A stretch of DNA of 64,000 nt from Actinoplanes palleronii (GCF_016862315.1 NZ_BOMS01000041.1:1-64000), one strand, 5' to 3'; shown: positions 42,136 to 50,758, counted from the stretch's first letter. Made by a program: numbers and translations. Notes: generated by a model from the sequence alone, not told the origin.

Positions 42136-44667
42136 ATGAGCGGGCGTCGCCCATCGAGCAGACGTTCCTCTGACTATGCCTGGCTGATCACTGGCCCGTT
42201 GGCGCTGTTCGCGATGCTCGGCTTGATCGGGTTCTCGATCGCCGACGACAATTGGTATCACCACTGGGCCGGCGGCCTGCTCGCAGCTGTCGGACTCTTC
42301 GCCTCCGGCTTGGCCGTGACCAACATCTTCATTCGGCGGCAGACGTATTCCGTCACGATCACCGAGATCCCGCTCGTCCTGGCTCTGCACTACCTCTCGC
42401 CGCCGATGGTGATCCTCGCGGTGACGGTCGGTGCCGCGGCGTCGTTCCTGCGTATCCGGATGGAACCGACCAAGCTCTTCTTCAACGTCGCGAATTCCGC
42501 GGCCCGGGCGACGGTCACCCTCATCGTCATCGCCGCGCTGCCGAAGGCCGAAGGCGTCGGACCGGCCACCTGGGCGGTCCTCTTCACCGCGGTCATGGCG
42601 GGCGCGATGGCCTCGCACATCGCCGTCGCCAGCGTCATCGCCGTGGTCCAGGGCCGCTACGCCGGCCAGGTCGCCCTGCGCGCCGGCCTCTCGGCCCTGA
42701 TCACCGCCGCGATCAACATCGCGGTCGGTCTGGTCGTCCTGCTCGTGGTCGACACCACCTGGTGGGCGATCCTGCTGCTCGCGGTCCTGGCCGCCGCGCT
42801 GGTCTTCGTCTTCCGCTCCTTCACCGACTTCTTCCGGCAGCACCGCACCCTGGCCGAGGTCTACGAGCTCACCCTCGCGGTGCGGGACCAGGCGGCCGAC
42901 GGGGCCCTGCCCGACGTGTTGCTCGGCCGGGTCCGCACGCTCATGCGTGCCGAGTTCTCCACGCTGTGGCTGGCCCCGCAGGGCCGGCACCCGGAGGTGC
43001 TGCTCACCTCCCGGGTCGACGACGAGGCCGGGCTGTTCGACATCTCCCCGACTCCCGTGACGGTCCGTGACGGCGTGGTGCGGGACGGCCGGGCGATCGC
43101 GGTCGGACCACAGCTTGAGGATACCGACGACCGGCGCGCTGAGCTGCGATCTGCGAATGCCCGCGACCTGATCGTGGTTCCGCTGCGTTCGGGGCAGACC
43201 ACGATCGGCACGCTCGAGGTGATGAACCGGCTCGGCCCCTACAACACCTTCCGCCCGGCCGACGTGCAGGTGCTGGAGACGATCGCGGCCCATGTCGCGG
43301 TGGCGGTGGAGAATTCCCGCCTGGTCGACCGCCTGCGCTACGACGCCTATCACGACCGGCTCACCGCCCTCCCGAACCGCCGCCGGATGATCGACGCGCT
43401 GGCCGAGTCGGTGACCGTGCAGGTCGAGGCGGAGGTGGTGGCGGTGCTGCTCTTCGATGTGGACGGCCAGCGCACCGTCAACGAGTCGATGGGCCACGCG
43501 GCCGGCGACAAGCTGCTCGCCGAGGTGGCCGAGCGCCTGCGCGGCATCGCCGGTCCGGGCGCCCTGGTCGGGCGGGTCGGCGGCGACGAGTTCATGGTGA
43601 CGCTGCGGACCGAGGGGATCGACGAGACCCTGGAGCTGGCCACCAAGATGCGCGAGCGGCTGCGCGGCCCGATGGCGGTCGGCTCACTCACGCTCGATGT
43701 GGACACCGCGGTCGGCGTCTCGGTCTACCCCGACCACGGCAGCGACCCGGAGACCCTGCTCCAGCGGGCCGAGCTGGCGGCCAACGCGGCCAAGGCCCTT
43801 CCGTACGGCGTGCAGCCGTTCCACCCCGCGCTGGAGTCCCGGGCCGTCCGCCGGCTGGGTATCGCCGCGGACCTGCGCCGGGCGATCGACAACGACCAGC
43901 TGGAGGTCTACTTCCAGCCCAAGGTGACGCTCGCCGACCGGCACGTGATCGGCGTCGAGTGCCTGGCCCGCTGGGTGCACCCGGCGCACGGCGAGGTCGC
44001 CCCGGAGGACTTCGTCGCGGTGGCCGAGCACACCGGACAGCTGGCCCGGCTCACCGAGGTGGTGCTCACCGCCGGCCTGCGGCACTGCAAGCTCTGGGCG
44101 GACGCCGACCGCCCGCTCTCCATCGCGGTCAACCTGTCGGCGCGCACCCTGCTCGACTCGCGCTTCCCGGACCTGGTCCAGGAACTGCTGGAGGAGCACC
44201 GGGTGGAGCCCGGCCAGGTCACCTTCGAGATCTCCGAGCCGGGCATGCTGAGCGACATCGAGCGGGTGCTGCCCAGCCTCTATCGCCTGCGCGACCTGGG
44301 TGTCCGGCTGAGCGTCGACGACTTCGGCACCGGCGCCTCCTCGCTCGGCTACCTGCGTCAGTGGCCGGTGCACGAGGTGAAGATCGACGACACCTTCGTG
44401 CAGGGGATGGCGACCGACACCGGTGACCTGGCGATCGTCCGGGCGGTGGTGGGGCTGGCCCGCGAGTTCGGCCTGACCGTGGTCGCCGAGGGCGTGGAGA
44501 GCGAGCTGACCCTCGGGCTGTTGGAGGAGATGGGCTGCGAAATCGGTCAGGGCTACCTCTTCAGCCGGCCGCTGCCGTTCGAGCGGCTGGAGGCCTGGCT
44601 GAGCGCTCAGACCGAGCCGGAGAGCACGCCGACGGGCGAGGTGCGCAGGCTCCGAGCGGTCATCTGA
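42136..44667 (+). CDS. Membrane GAF-GGDEF-EAL cyclic di-GMP protein
   Basis: An 843-residue protein with six or seven transmembrane helices (about residues 10-240), a GAF-like domain (about 260-400), a GGDEF domain and a C-terminal EAL domain. The diguanylate cyclase motif GGDEF is intact at residues 482-486, although preceding metal-site sequences (FDVDGQRTVNESMGHAAGD) differ from consensus. The phosphodiesterase signature EAL is ECL (E608), and EISE, VDDFGTG, KIDDTFV, EGVE and QGYLFSRP are present, so the EAL site may be active. Net activity cannot be told. RBS AAGGAGA precedes the ATG. Confidence 0.9.
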   Translation: MSGRRPSSRRSSDYAWLITGPLALFAMLGLIGFSIADDNWYHHWAGGLLAAVGLFASGLAVTNIFIRRQTYSVTITEIPLVLALHYLSPPMVILAVTVGAAASFLRIRMEPTKLFFNVANSAARATVTLIVIAALPKAEGVGPATWAVLFTAVMAGAMASHIAVASVIAVVQGRYAGQVALRAGLSALITAAINIAVGLVVLLVVDTTWWAILLLAVLAAALVFVFRSFTDFFRQHRTLAEVYELTLAVRDQAADGALPDVLLGRVRTLMRAEFSTLWLAPQGRHPEVLLTSRVDDEAGLFDISPTPVTVRDGVVRDGRAIAVGPQLEDTDDRRAELRSANARDLIVVPLRSGQTTIGTLEVMNRLGPYNTFRPADVQVLETIAAHVAVAVENSRLVDRLRYDAYHDRLTALPNRRRMIDALAESVTVQVEAEVVAVLLFDVDGQRTVNESMGHAAGDKLLAEVAERLRGIAGPGALVGRVGGDEFMVTLRTEGIDETLELATKMRERLRGPMAVGSLTLDVDTAVGVSVYPDHGSDPETLLQRAELAANAAKALPYGVQPFHPALESRAVRRLGIAADLRRAIDNDQLEVYFQPKVTLADRHVIGVECLARWVHPAHGEVAPEDFVAVAEHTGQLARLTEVVLTAGLRHCKLWADADRPLSIAVNLSARTLLDSRFPDLVQELLEEHRVEPGQVTFEISEPGMLSDIERVLPSLYRLRDLGVRLSVDDFGTGASSLGYLRQWPVHEVKIDDTFVQGMATDTGDLAIVRAVVGLAREFGLTVVAEGVESELTLGLLEEMGCEIGQGYLFSRPLPFERLEAWLSAQTEPESTPTGEVRRLRAVI

Positions 44668-44697
44668 CCTGCGTCTTCGGTTTGTTGGGGGTACCGA

Positions 44698-44727
44698 TTT
44701 CACCCCGGGTCCGGGGCCGTGTAGTCT
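44698..44727 (+). promoter_or_regulatory. Possible tRNA-Thr promoter
   Basis: TTTCAC (44698-44703) and TAGTCT (44722-44727) are separated by 18 bp, about 36 nt before tRNA-Thr. The -35 is weak. Confidence 0.4.
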
Positions 44728-44762
44728 TACTTCTGCAGCGAGCGAGTGATCGCAAGCGGCAA

Positions 44763-44835
44763 GCCCCCTTAGCTCAGTCGGCAGAGCGTCTCCATGGTAA
44801 GGAGAAGGTCTACGGTTCGATTCCGTAAGGGGGCT
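44763..44835 (+). tRNA. tRNA-Thr (anticodon GGT)
   Basis: A 73-nt cloverleaf: acceptor GCCCCCT with AGGGGGC, D arm GCTCAGTCGGCAGAGC, anticodon loop ATGGTAA reading GGT, and T arm TACGGTTCGATTCCGTA. No CCA is encoded. Confidence 0.95.
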
Positions 44836-44882
44836 CTACCGGGCTCGTTCCCGCCGCCCGGCGCTGAACGTGAGCCTGACTC

Positions 44883-44955
44883 GGCGGTGTAGCTCAGATG
44901 GTAGAGCAAGCGGCTCATAATCGCTGTGTCGCCGGTTCAAGTCCGGCCACCGCTA
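44883..44955 (+). tRNA. tRNA-Met (anticodon CAT)
   Basis: A 73-nt cloverleaf with anticodon loop CTCATAA (CAT), D arm GCTCAGATGGTAGAGC and T arm GCCGGTTCAAGTCCGGC. The acceptor pairs GGCGGTG with CACCGCT, with G-T at the first pair. It is the elongator type by position next to tRNA-Thr and rpmG. Confidence 0.92.
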
Positions 44956-44964
44956 CTTATTTAC

Positions 44965-44990
44965 AATAGGGCCTCATCCGGGGCCCTATT
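44965..44990 (+). terminator. Terminator after tRNA-Met
   Basis: AATAGGGCC (44965-44973) pairs perfectly with GGCCCTATT (44982-44990) around an 8-nt loop, 10 nt past the tRNA. Confidence 0.65.
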
Positions 44991-45064
44991 TGCAGGTTGA
45001 CCGACCGAGCGTCTACGCTGACTGGTCGTCAAGCGAGATTCCGTTAGCAGGAAGGCACCCCGCC

Positions 45065-45232
45065 GTGGCCAAGGCGACAGATGTACGTCCGAAGATCACC
45101 CTGGCGTGCACGGAGTGCAAGGACCGGAACTACATCACCAAGAAGAACCGGCGTAACGACCCGGACCGCGTCGAGCTGAAGAAGTTCTGCCCGCGCGACG
45201 GCAAGCACACCCTGCACCGCGAGACTCGCTGA
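45065..45232 (+). CDS. rpmG: 50S ribosomal protein L33
   Basis: A 55-residue L33 beginning [18 protein letters not shown]. The zinc pattern is partly kept: a CTEC pair, then [13 protein letters not shown], where the fourth cysteine is replaced, possibly by His. GTG at 45065 is preceded by AGGAAGG. The position between tRNA-Met and the dehydratase pair is the conserved actinobacterial order. Confidence 0.95.
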   Translation: MAKATDVRPKITLACTECKDRNYITKKNRRNDPDRVELKKFCPRDGKHTLHRETR

Positions 45233-45259
45233 GCCCTCGCACCACATAGTTCTCTCTTT

Positions 45260-45288
45260 GCGCCGCCCGGAGTCACTCCGGGCGGCGC
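45260..45288 (+). terminator. rpmG terminator
   Basis: GCGCCGCCCGGAG (45260-45272) and CTCCGGGCGGCGC (45276-45288) form a perfect 13-bp stem with a 3-nt loop, followed by ATTGTAGTTT. Confidence 0.8.
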
Positions 45289-45292
45289 ATTG

Positions 45293-45305
45293 TAGTTTGT
45301 GGGGT
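45293..45305 (+). promoter_or_regulatory. Leaderless-type -10 for the dehydratase operon
   Basis: TAGTTT (45293-45298) is 7 nt before the ATG at 45306, immediately after the rpmG terminator. Confidence 0.5.
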
Positions 45306-45758
45306 ATGCCCCTGGATCAGACGTTTGTCGGCCGCACCTGGCCGCCCACCGAGACCTACCTCGTCGGGCGGGAGAAGATCCGCGAGTTCGCCCGCGCGAT
45401 CGGCGCCACCGACGCCGAGTACCACGACCCCGAGGCCGCCCGTGCGCTCGGCTACCCGGACGTGGTGGCCCCGCCGACGTTCCCGGTCGCCATCACCATG
45501 TCGGCCAGCCGCCAGGTGATCGGTGACCCGGCGCTCGGCCTGGACTACAGCCGGGTGGTGCACGGCGACCAGCGGTTCGCCTACACCCGCCCGGTGGTGG
45601 CCGGCGACGCGCTGGTCTGCGTGAACTCGGTCGACGAGATCACCACGCGGGGTGGCCACTGGTTCATCACCACCCGCACCGAGGTGCGCACCGAGGCCGG
45701 TGAGCCGGTCGTCACGGTGTGGTCGAAGCTGGTCCAGCGCGGCGAGGAGAACGCCTGA
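45306..45758 (+). CDS. MaoC-like (HadA-type) hot-dog dehydratase subunit
   Basis: A 150-residue hot-dog-fold protein of the FAS1-type dehydratase/MaoC N-terminal group (FARAIGATDAEYHDPEAAR, then VVAPPTFPVAI and VVHGDQRFAYTRPV). In mycobacteria the HadA and HadC subunits pair with HadB to dehydrate 3-hydroxyacyl-ACP in fatty acid elongation. The location next to rpmG and tRNA-Trp/secE matches the mycobacterial had locus. It overlaps the HadB-like gene by one base. Here only one structural subunit is present and no separate hadC. Confidence 0.88.
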   Translation: MPLDQTFVGRTWPPTETYLVGREKIREFARAIGATDAEYHDPEAARALGYPDVVAPPTFPVAITMSASRQVIGDPALGLDYSRVVHGDQRFAYTRPVVAGDALVCVNSVDEITTRGGHWFITTRTEVRTEAGEPVVTVWSKLVQRGEENA

Positions 45759-46153
45759 TGGCTGACGTGTCAGAACCGCAGACCTTCCGGGTCACCCGGG
45801 CCGACCTGGTCCGGTACGCCGGCGCCTCCGGCGACTTCAACCCGATCCACTGGAGTGACCGGGTCGCGACAGGTGTCGGCCTGCCCGGGGTGATCGCGCA
45901 CGGCATGTTCACGATGGCCCTGGTCGGCCGCGCGGTGACCGCCTGGGCCGGCGCGCCGGACGCGGTCAAGGAGTTCAGCGTGCGGTTCGCCCGGCCGGTG
46001 CCGGTGCCGGACACCGACGAGGGCACCGAGGTCGTGGTCACGGCCACGGTGAAGGAAGTCACCGAGGACGGCGACACCAAGCTCGCCCTGACTGCCACGT
46101 GCCACGGAGACAAGGTACTGTCTCTGGCACAGGCGCTTGTCAGGAAGCGGTAG
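45758..46153 (+). CDS. MaoC-like (HadB-type) (R)-3-hydroxyacyl dehydratase
   Basis: A 131-residue hot-dog protein with the hydratase-2 catalytic segment GDFNPIHWSDRVATGVGLPG, followed by VIAHGMFTMAL. Asp and His of the active site lie in GDFNPIH. It probably forms a heterodimer with the preceding protein and catalyses dehydration of hydroxyacyl-ACP. ATG overlaps the upstream stop (TGATG). Confidence 0.9.
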   Translation: MADVSEPQTFRVTRADLVRYAGASGDFNPIHWSDRVATGVGLPGVIAHGMFTMALVGRAVTAWAGAPDAVKEFSVRFARPVPVPDTDEGTEVVVTATVKEVTEDGDTKLALTATCHGDKVLSLAQALVRKR

Positions 46154-46160
46154 GCCCGGG

Positions 46161-46190
46161 TTGGGATAACCAAGGGCGTACCCGTACACT
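46161..46190 (+). promoter_or_regulatory. Promoter for tRNA-Trp/secE
   Basis: TTGGGA (46161-46166) and TACACT (46185-46190) are 18 bp apart, about 44 nt upstream of tRNA-Trp. Confidence 0.6.
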
Positions 46191-46233
46191 GGTGCGCCGT
46201 GGGGCTGTGAGTCGCAAGACGACGGTCCCGCAA

Positions 46234-46306
<73 letters not shown>

Positions 46307-46414
46307 CGCAATTCTCCTCGACGTGCCCGCCCGGTGCGCGGGTCGCTCAACTTCCCGCGTCCGGTCGAGTGCTGACAGGAACTTCAACACCACCGACGAC
46401 GGAAGTAGGGCGCA

Positions 46415-46798
46415 GTGGCCGACAAGGACCGCTCCGGTGACGACGTCCCGGGCGACGACGAGCTGCTCCCCGATGCCGCCGCCGGTGACGACGCCCCCGA
46501 GACCGACGACACGCCGGTAAGCCGCGGCGGCGGAACCGCGGTCGCCGAGCGTACGAAGGACGACGAAACCCCGAAGACCAAGCGGGAGCGCAAGCGCACC
46601 GGTGTCTTCGGCCGGATCGGCGGATTCTTCCGCGAGGTCATCAGCGAGCTGCGCAAGGTCATCTGGCCGACGCGCAAGGAGCTGCTGACCTACACCGGCG
46701 TCGTGATCGCGTTCGTGACGGTGATGACGGCGCTCGTGGCGGTGTTGGACTACGGGTTCGGTAAGGGCATCCTCTGGGCGCTCGGCGGCAAGTCCTAG
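46415..46798 (+). CDS. secE: Preprotein translocase subunit SecE
   Basis: A 127-residue protein: an acidic, disordered extension of about 60 residues, then the SecE amphipathic helix (FFREVISELRKVIWPTRKEL) and one transmembrane helix (VVIAFVTVMTALVAVLDYGF). The start is GTG at 46415, with GGAAGTAGGG upstream. SecE clamps SecY in the membrane. Followed by nusG in the usual order. Confidence 0.96.
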   Translation: MADKDRSGDDVPGDDELLPDAAAGDDAPETDDTPVSRGGGTAVAERTKDDETPKTKRERKRTGVFGRIGGFFREVISELRKVIWPTRKELLTYTGVVIAFVTVMTALVAVLDYGFGKGILWALGGKS

Positions 46799-46844
46799 CC
46801 CGTCGCGACCCCGAACCGAGTGACTTATCTGGAAGTGAGCGAGC

Positions 46845-47567
46845 GTGCCTGAGTACGACGACGAGACCGCGCAGTCCGCTGACGAGCAGTCGTCGCCGGA
46901 CATCGACGAGTCGGTCGAGGTCGAGTCGGCTGACGAAACGCCGGTGGAGGCCCAGGCGCCCGAGGCCGACGAGGACTACGACCCGGTCAAGGAGCTGCGG
47001 CAGAAGCTGCGCTACGCGCCCGGCGACTGGTACGTGGTGCACTCCTACGCCGGTTACGAGAACAAGGTCAAGACCAACCTCGAGACCCGGATCACGAGCC
47101 TTGACATGGAGGAGTTCATCTTCCAGGTCGAGGTGCCGACCCGCGAAGAGGTCGAGGTCAAGAACGGCAAGCGCAACCAGGTGCAGGCGAAGGTCTTCCC
47201 CGGTTACATCCTGGTCCGGATGGACCTGACGCCGGAGTCGTATTCCTGCGTGCGCAACACACCGGGTGTGACCGGCTTCGTCGGCGCCACCGACCGGGTC
47301 GACCGTCCGGCGCCGCTCTCCCTCGACGAGGTGCTGAAGTGGCTGGCCCCGGCCGTTCAGACCGAGGAGAAGAAGTCGAAGCCCGAGATCAAGGTGCTCG
47401 ACTTCGAGGTCGGCGACTCGGTCACGGTCACCGACGGCGCGTTCGCCTCGCTGCCGGCGTCGATCAGTGAGATCAACGCTGACCAGCAGAAGCTGAAGGT
47501 CCTGGTGTCGATCTTCGGCCGGGAGACCCCGGTCGAGCTGAACTTCAACCAGGTCACCAAGATCTGA
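46845..47567 (+). CDS. nusG: Transcription termination/antitermination factor NusG
   Basis: A 240-residue NusG with an acidic N-terminal extension of about 55 residues, the NGN domain ([40 protein letters not shown]) and a C-terminal KOW domain ([19 protein letters not shown]). It binds RNA polymerase and can couple to ribosomal protein S10 or Rho. GTG start at 46845. The next gene is rplA, not rplK as expected. Confidence 0.96.
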   Translation: MPEYDDETAQSADEQSSPDIDESVEVESADETPVEAQAPEADEDYDPVKELRQKLRYAPGDWYVVHSYAGYENKVKTNLETRITSLDMEEFIFQVEVPTREEVEVKNGKRNQVQAKVFPGYILVRMDLTPESYSCVRNTPGVTGFVGATDRVDRPAPLSLDEVLKWLAPAVQTEEKKSKPEIKVLDFEVGDSVTVTDGAFASLPASISEINADQQKLKVLVSIFGRETPVELNFNQVTKI

Positions 47568-47618
47568 TCACCGGCAAACCGGTGATCTCAGTGGGAGGGA
47601 CCGTCGTCGCGCGGTCCC
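47566..47618 (+). promoter_or_regulatory. Two hairpins in the nusG-rplA gap
   Basis: GATCACCGG (47566-47574) pairs with CCGGTGATC (47579-47587) around CAAA and overlaps the nusG stop. A second stem, GGGACCG (47597-47603) with CGGTCCC (47612-47618), follows. The whole gap is 75 bp and has no T-run. It may be a leader or processing signal for rplA. Confidence 0.6.
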
Positions 47619-47642
47619 GCCAACAACCACAGGAGTAAAAAC

Positions 47643-48359
47643 ATGTCGCACCGCAGCAAGGCGTTCCGCGCCGCCCTCGAGAAGATCGAGATCGACAAGC
47701 TCTACGAGCCCAAGGACGCGGTCGCCCTCGCCAAGGAGACCAGCTCCGCGAAGTTCGACGCCACCGTTGAGGTCGCCATGCGCCTCGGTGTCGACCCGCG
47801 TAAGGCCGACCAGATGGTCCGCGGCACGGTCAACCTGCCGCACGGCACCGGCAAGACCGCCCGCGTCATCGTGTTCGCCCAGGGCGCGAAGGCCGAAGAG
47901 GCCGTCGCGGCCGGCGCTGACGAGGTCGGCACCGACGAGCTCGTCGCCCGGATCCAGGGTGGCTGGCTGGACTTCGACGCCGCGATCGCGACGCCGGACC
48001 AGATGGCCAAGATCGGCCGGATCGCCCGCATCCTCGGCCCGCGTGGCCTGATGCCGAACCCGAAGACCGGCACCGTCACCATGGACGTGACCAAGGCCGT
48101 CAACGAGATCAAGGGCGGCAAGATCACCTTCCGGGTGGACAAGCACTCGAACCTGCACCTGATCATCGGCAAGGCGTCGTTCACGGCCGAGCAGCTGGTC
48201 GACAACTACGCGTCGGTGCTCGAGGAGATCCTGCGGGCGAAGCCGTCCGCCGCCAAGGGCAAGTACCTCAAGAAGGTCACCGTCTCCACCACGACGGGCC
48301 CGGGCATCCAGATCGACCCGCTCGTCGTGAAGAACCTGCGCGGCGAGAACCAGAACTGA
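47643..48359 (+). CDS. rplA: 50S ribosomal protein L1
   Basis: A 238-residue L1 with the conserved segments [47 protein letters not shown] and [15 protein letters not shown]. It has an ACAGGAG ribosome binding site. L1 often represses its own operon by binding the L11-L1 leader mRNA. Here rplK is not upstream, so any such control must work differently. The gene is followed by a strong terminator. Confidence 0.97.
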   Translation: MSHRSKAFRAALEKIEIDKLYEPKDAVALAKETSSAKFDATVEVAMRLGVDPRKADQMVRGTVNLPHGTGKTARVIVFAQGAKAEEAVAAGADEVGTDELVARIQGGWLDFDAAIATPDQMAKIGRIARILGPRGLMPNPKTGTVTMDVTKAVNEIKGGKITFRVDKHSNLHLIIGKASFTAEQLVDNYASVLEEILRAKPSAAKGKYLKKVTVSTTTGPGIQIDPLVVKNLRGENQN

Positions 48360-48379
48360 TCGCCTGACTCGAACGTCGA

Positions 48380-48409
48380 AGCCCCCGGGGACATCCCCGG
48401 GGGCTTTTT
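48380..48409 (+). terminator. Intrinsic terminator after rplA
   Basis: AGCCCCCGGGG (48380-48390) pairs with CCCCGGGGGCT (48395-48405) and ends in a run of T residues. It separates secE-nusG-rplA from the following genes. Confidence 0.92.
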
Positions 48410-48427
48410 CGTGCCAAGCTTGCGGCC

Positions 48428-49231
48428 ATGCTTTTCGACGGTGTCTGGTTCCGGTACGCCCGCCGTGCCCCGTGGGCGCTGCGCGAAGCCGCCGCGACGG
48501 TCGAGCCCGGCCAGACCGTGGTGGTGCTCGGCGCGAACGGTGCCGGCAAGTCCACCCTGCTGCAGCTGGCGGCCGGTGTGCTGCGCCCGGTTCGCGGCAC
48601 CGTCCGGAACCGTCCGGCGGTGGTCGGCTGGGTCCCGGAGCGTTTCCCGGCCGATCAGCCGTTCACCGCGATCGGCTATCTGCGCGCGATGGCCGGGCTG
48701 CGCCACGCCCCGGCGACGGCTGCCGCGCACTGGGTGGACCGTCTCGGCCTGACCCCGCACGCCGACACCCCGCTGAACGCGCTGTCCAAGGGCACCGCGC
48801 AGAAGGTCGGCCTGGCCCAGGCCCTGCTGGTCCGGCCTGGCCTGCTGGTGCTCGACGAGCCGTGGGAGGGTCTGGACGCCCAGGCCCGCACGCTGGTTCC
48901 GGAGATCGTCGCCGAGGTCACCGCGGCCGGCGGTGCGGTCCTGGTCAGCGACCACCGCGGCGAGATCACCGGGCTGCCGGACACCACCCACTGGACGGTT
49001 GCGGCCGGCGCGCTGCACCTCGGGTCCGCTCCGCCACCGGTGGCCGCTCCGCCGCCGGATCGCCGCCCGGCCGGGCCCGACGAGGTGGTGGTCGAGATCG
49101 CGGTGCCGCGCACGGAAGCCGACGCGACGGTGGTCCAGCTGATCGCTTCCGGTCACCGGATTCTGCGGGTCCGGGAGCCCGATGGGGTACGCCCGGAGCG
49201 ACTGACCGCTCACCAGGAGGAAGCTCGATGA
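48428..49231 (+). CDS. ABC transporter ATP-binding protein
   Basis: A 267-residue ATPase: Walker A GANGAGKST, signature LSKGTAQKVGLAQAL (LSKGT in place of LSGGQ), Walker B LLVLDEP and the H-loop in SDHRGE. A C-terminal extension of about 75 residues follows, with no recognised domain. It starts 19 bp after the rplA terminator. The stop overlaps the start of a membrane protein gene (ATGA), giving a two-gene exporter-like unit placed between rplA and rplJ. Substrate unknown. Confidence 0.88.
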   Translation: MLFDGVWFRYARRAPWALREAAATVEPGQTVVVLGANGAGKSTLLQLAAGVLRPVRGTVRNRPAVVGWVPERFPADQPFTAIGYLRAMAGLRHAPATAAAHWVDRLGLTPHADTPLNALSKGTAQKVGLAQALLVRPGLLVLDEPWEGLDAQARTLVPEIVAEVTAAGGAVLVSDHRGEITGLPDTTHWTVAAGALHLGSAPPPVAAPPPDRRPAGPDEVVVEIAVPRTEADATVVQLIASGHRILRVREPDGVRPERLTAHQEEAR

Positions 49232-49923
49232 TCGCGCTGGTCCGGATGCGGCTCGCCGGGTTCTGGCACGGCGGCCGGGTGCTGGCCCCGCTGATCACCG
49301 TGCTCGCCGTGCTCGGTGTCATCCACGGCGGGGGACCGGCGCCGGCCGCGTCCGCCTACGGCTATTCCGCCGCGGCGCTCTTCCCGGTGCTGGCCTGGCT
49401 GACCAAGGTGGTCCTGGACACCGAGCCGGACGTCCAGCGCCGCCTGGCCCGGCTGTCGGTCGGCCCGGTACGCGAGGGTGTGGCCGGTCTGCTGGCCGCC
49501 GTGACGGCCGGCGCCGCGGTCTGCGCCGTCGCCATGCTCGCCCCGCTGCCGTTCCACGCCGTCCGTGGACCGGAGGCCGGCTCCGGCGAACCGTCCCTGC
49601 CGGTCGGGGTCCTGCTGGGTGTGCTCGCTCACTTGCTGTCGCTGGCCGCCGCGGTGGCGCTGGGCGCGCTGTCCGGCCGGGCGGTCACCCGCCGGGTGCT
49701 GCCGGGCGTCGCGGTCCTGGCCACCGGCTCGGTGCTGGCGATCGTGCTGGGTCTGACCGGGTCGGTCGCCCCGTGGCTGGTCCCGCCGGTGATGGCCACC
49801 GCACGGGCGCTCAACGACACCGCCCCGTCGGCGGGGGAGCTGGGCGTGCTGGCCGGCTGGTGTCTCGCCTGGTGCTCGGTCGCCCTGATCGCGTACGCGC
49901 GCCTGCGCCGGGCCCGCGCCTGA
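49228..49923 (+). CDS. ABC transporter membrane component (hypothetical)
   Basis: A 231-residue protein with about six hydrophobic helices, translationally coupled to the ATPase, so it is probably the permease of an ABC-2-like exporter. The sequence itself has no recognised family signature. CAGGAGG precedes the ATG. It ends 286 bp before rplJ. Confidence 0.72.
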   Translation: MIALVRMRLAGFWHGGRVLAPLITVLAVLGVIHGGGPAPAASAYGYSAAALFPVLAWLTKVVLDTEPDVQRRLARLSVGPVREGVAGLLAAVTAGAAVCAVAMLAPLPFHAVRGPEAGSGEPSLPVGVLLGVLAHLLSLAAAVALGALSGRAVTRRVLPGVAVLATGSVLAIVLGLTGSVAPWLVPPVMATARALNDTAPSAGELGVLAGWCLAWCSVALIAYARLRRARA

Positions 49924-49951
49924 TCGTGCTCAGGTCGTACCGGAAAGGGAT

Positions 49952-49981
49952 TTGGAATTTTGTCGGTGTGCCGCGTACTGT
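49952..49981 (+). promoter_or_regulatory. Probable rplJL promoter
   Basis: TTGGAA (49952-49957) and TACTGT (49976-49981) are 18 bp apart and lie about 220 nt upstream of rplJ, leaving room for the L10 leader. Confidence 0.5.
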
Positions 49982-49989
49982 TCCTCGTG

Positions 49990-50209
49990 AAGTTCCACCC
50001 ATAGACCGCTGGTCGCCGCAGTGACCGTCGTGAGACGGACATCGCGGCCGAAGGTCCCGCAACAAACGGGCGACCTGTGCAGGGCGGACGGTTCGTGATT
50101 CTGCGGCATGCCTCGGCGTGCCGGACTCCGCCCCGTGCCCCTGCACCGGGGCGTTTTGCTTGTTCGGACCCTCTCGACCAGTGGCAATAGCACTGAGGAG
50201 AGGAGGGAC
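49990..50209 (+). promoter_or_regulatory. Candidate L10 leader RNA with attenuator-like hairpin
   Basis: About 220 nt of leader precede rplJ. Near its end CGCCCCGTG (50129-50137) pairs with CACCGGGGCG (50144-50153, one bulge) and is followed by TTTT. This resembles the L10-leader class by which L10(L12) binds its mRNA. The match is by position and structure only and would need a covariance search. Confidence 0.5.
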
Positions 50210-50758
50210 ATGGCGGACAAGCCGGTCCGGGCCGACAAGGCCACGGCCGTCGCCGAGCTGACGGACAATTTCCGTGACTCCGCGGCCACCGTGTTGACCG
50301 AATACCGGGGCCTCACCGTGAAGCAGCTCACTGAGCTGCGGCGGTCGCTCGGCCAGCAGGCCAAGTACTCCGTTGCCAAGAACACGCTCGCGAAGCGTGC
50401 GGCTGGCGACGCGGGCATCGAGGGCCTCGACACGCTGTTCACCGGTCCTACCGCGCTCGCCTTCGTGAAGGGTGACGTGGTTGACGCGGCCAAGGTGCTT
50501 CGCGCCTTCGCCAAGGCCAACCCCGTCCTGGTCATCAAGGGCGGCGTCTTCGAGGGTAAGGCCATCTCGGCCGAGGACGTCAACAAGCTTGCCGACCTCG
50601 AGTCCCGTGAGGTGCTGCTGGCCAAGCTGGCCGGCGCCATGAAGGGCAACCTGAGCAAGGCCGCGGCCACGTTCCAGGCTCCGCTCTCCCAGGCCGTGCG
50701 CCTGGTGGACGCCCTGCGTGACAAGCGTGAGAAGGACGGTTCCGCCGAGGCCGCTTGA
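50210..50758 (+). CDS. rplJ: 50S ribosomal protein L10
   Basis: A 182-residue L10, beginning [14 protein letters not shown], with [30 protein letters not shown] and the C-terminal helix that binds L7/L12 dimers ([17 protein letters not shown]). AGGAGGG precedes the ATG. Transcribed with rplL. Confidence 0.97.
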   Translation: MADKPVRADKATAVAELTDNFRDSAATVLTEYRGLTVKQLTELRRSLGQQAKYSVAKNTLAKRAAGDAGIEGLDTLFTGPTALAFVKGDVVDAAKVLRAFAKANPVLVIKGGVFEGKAISAEDVNKLADLESREVLLAKLAGAMKGNLSKAAATFQAPLSQAVRLVDALRDKREKDGSAEAA

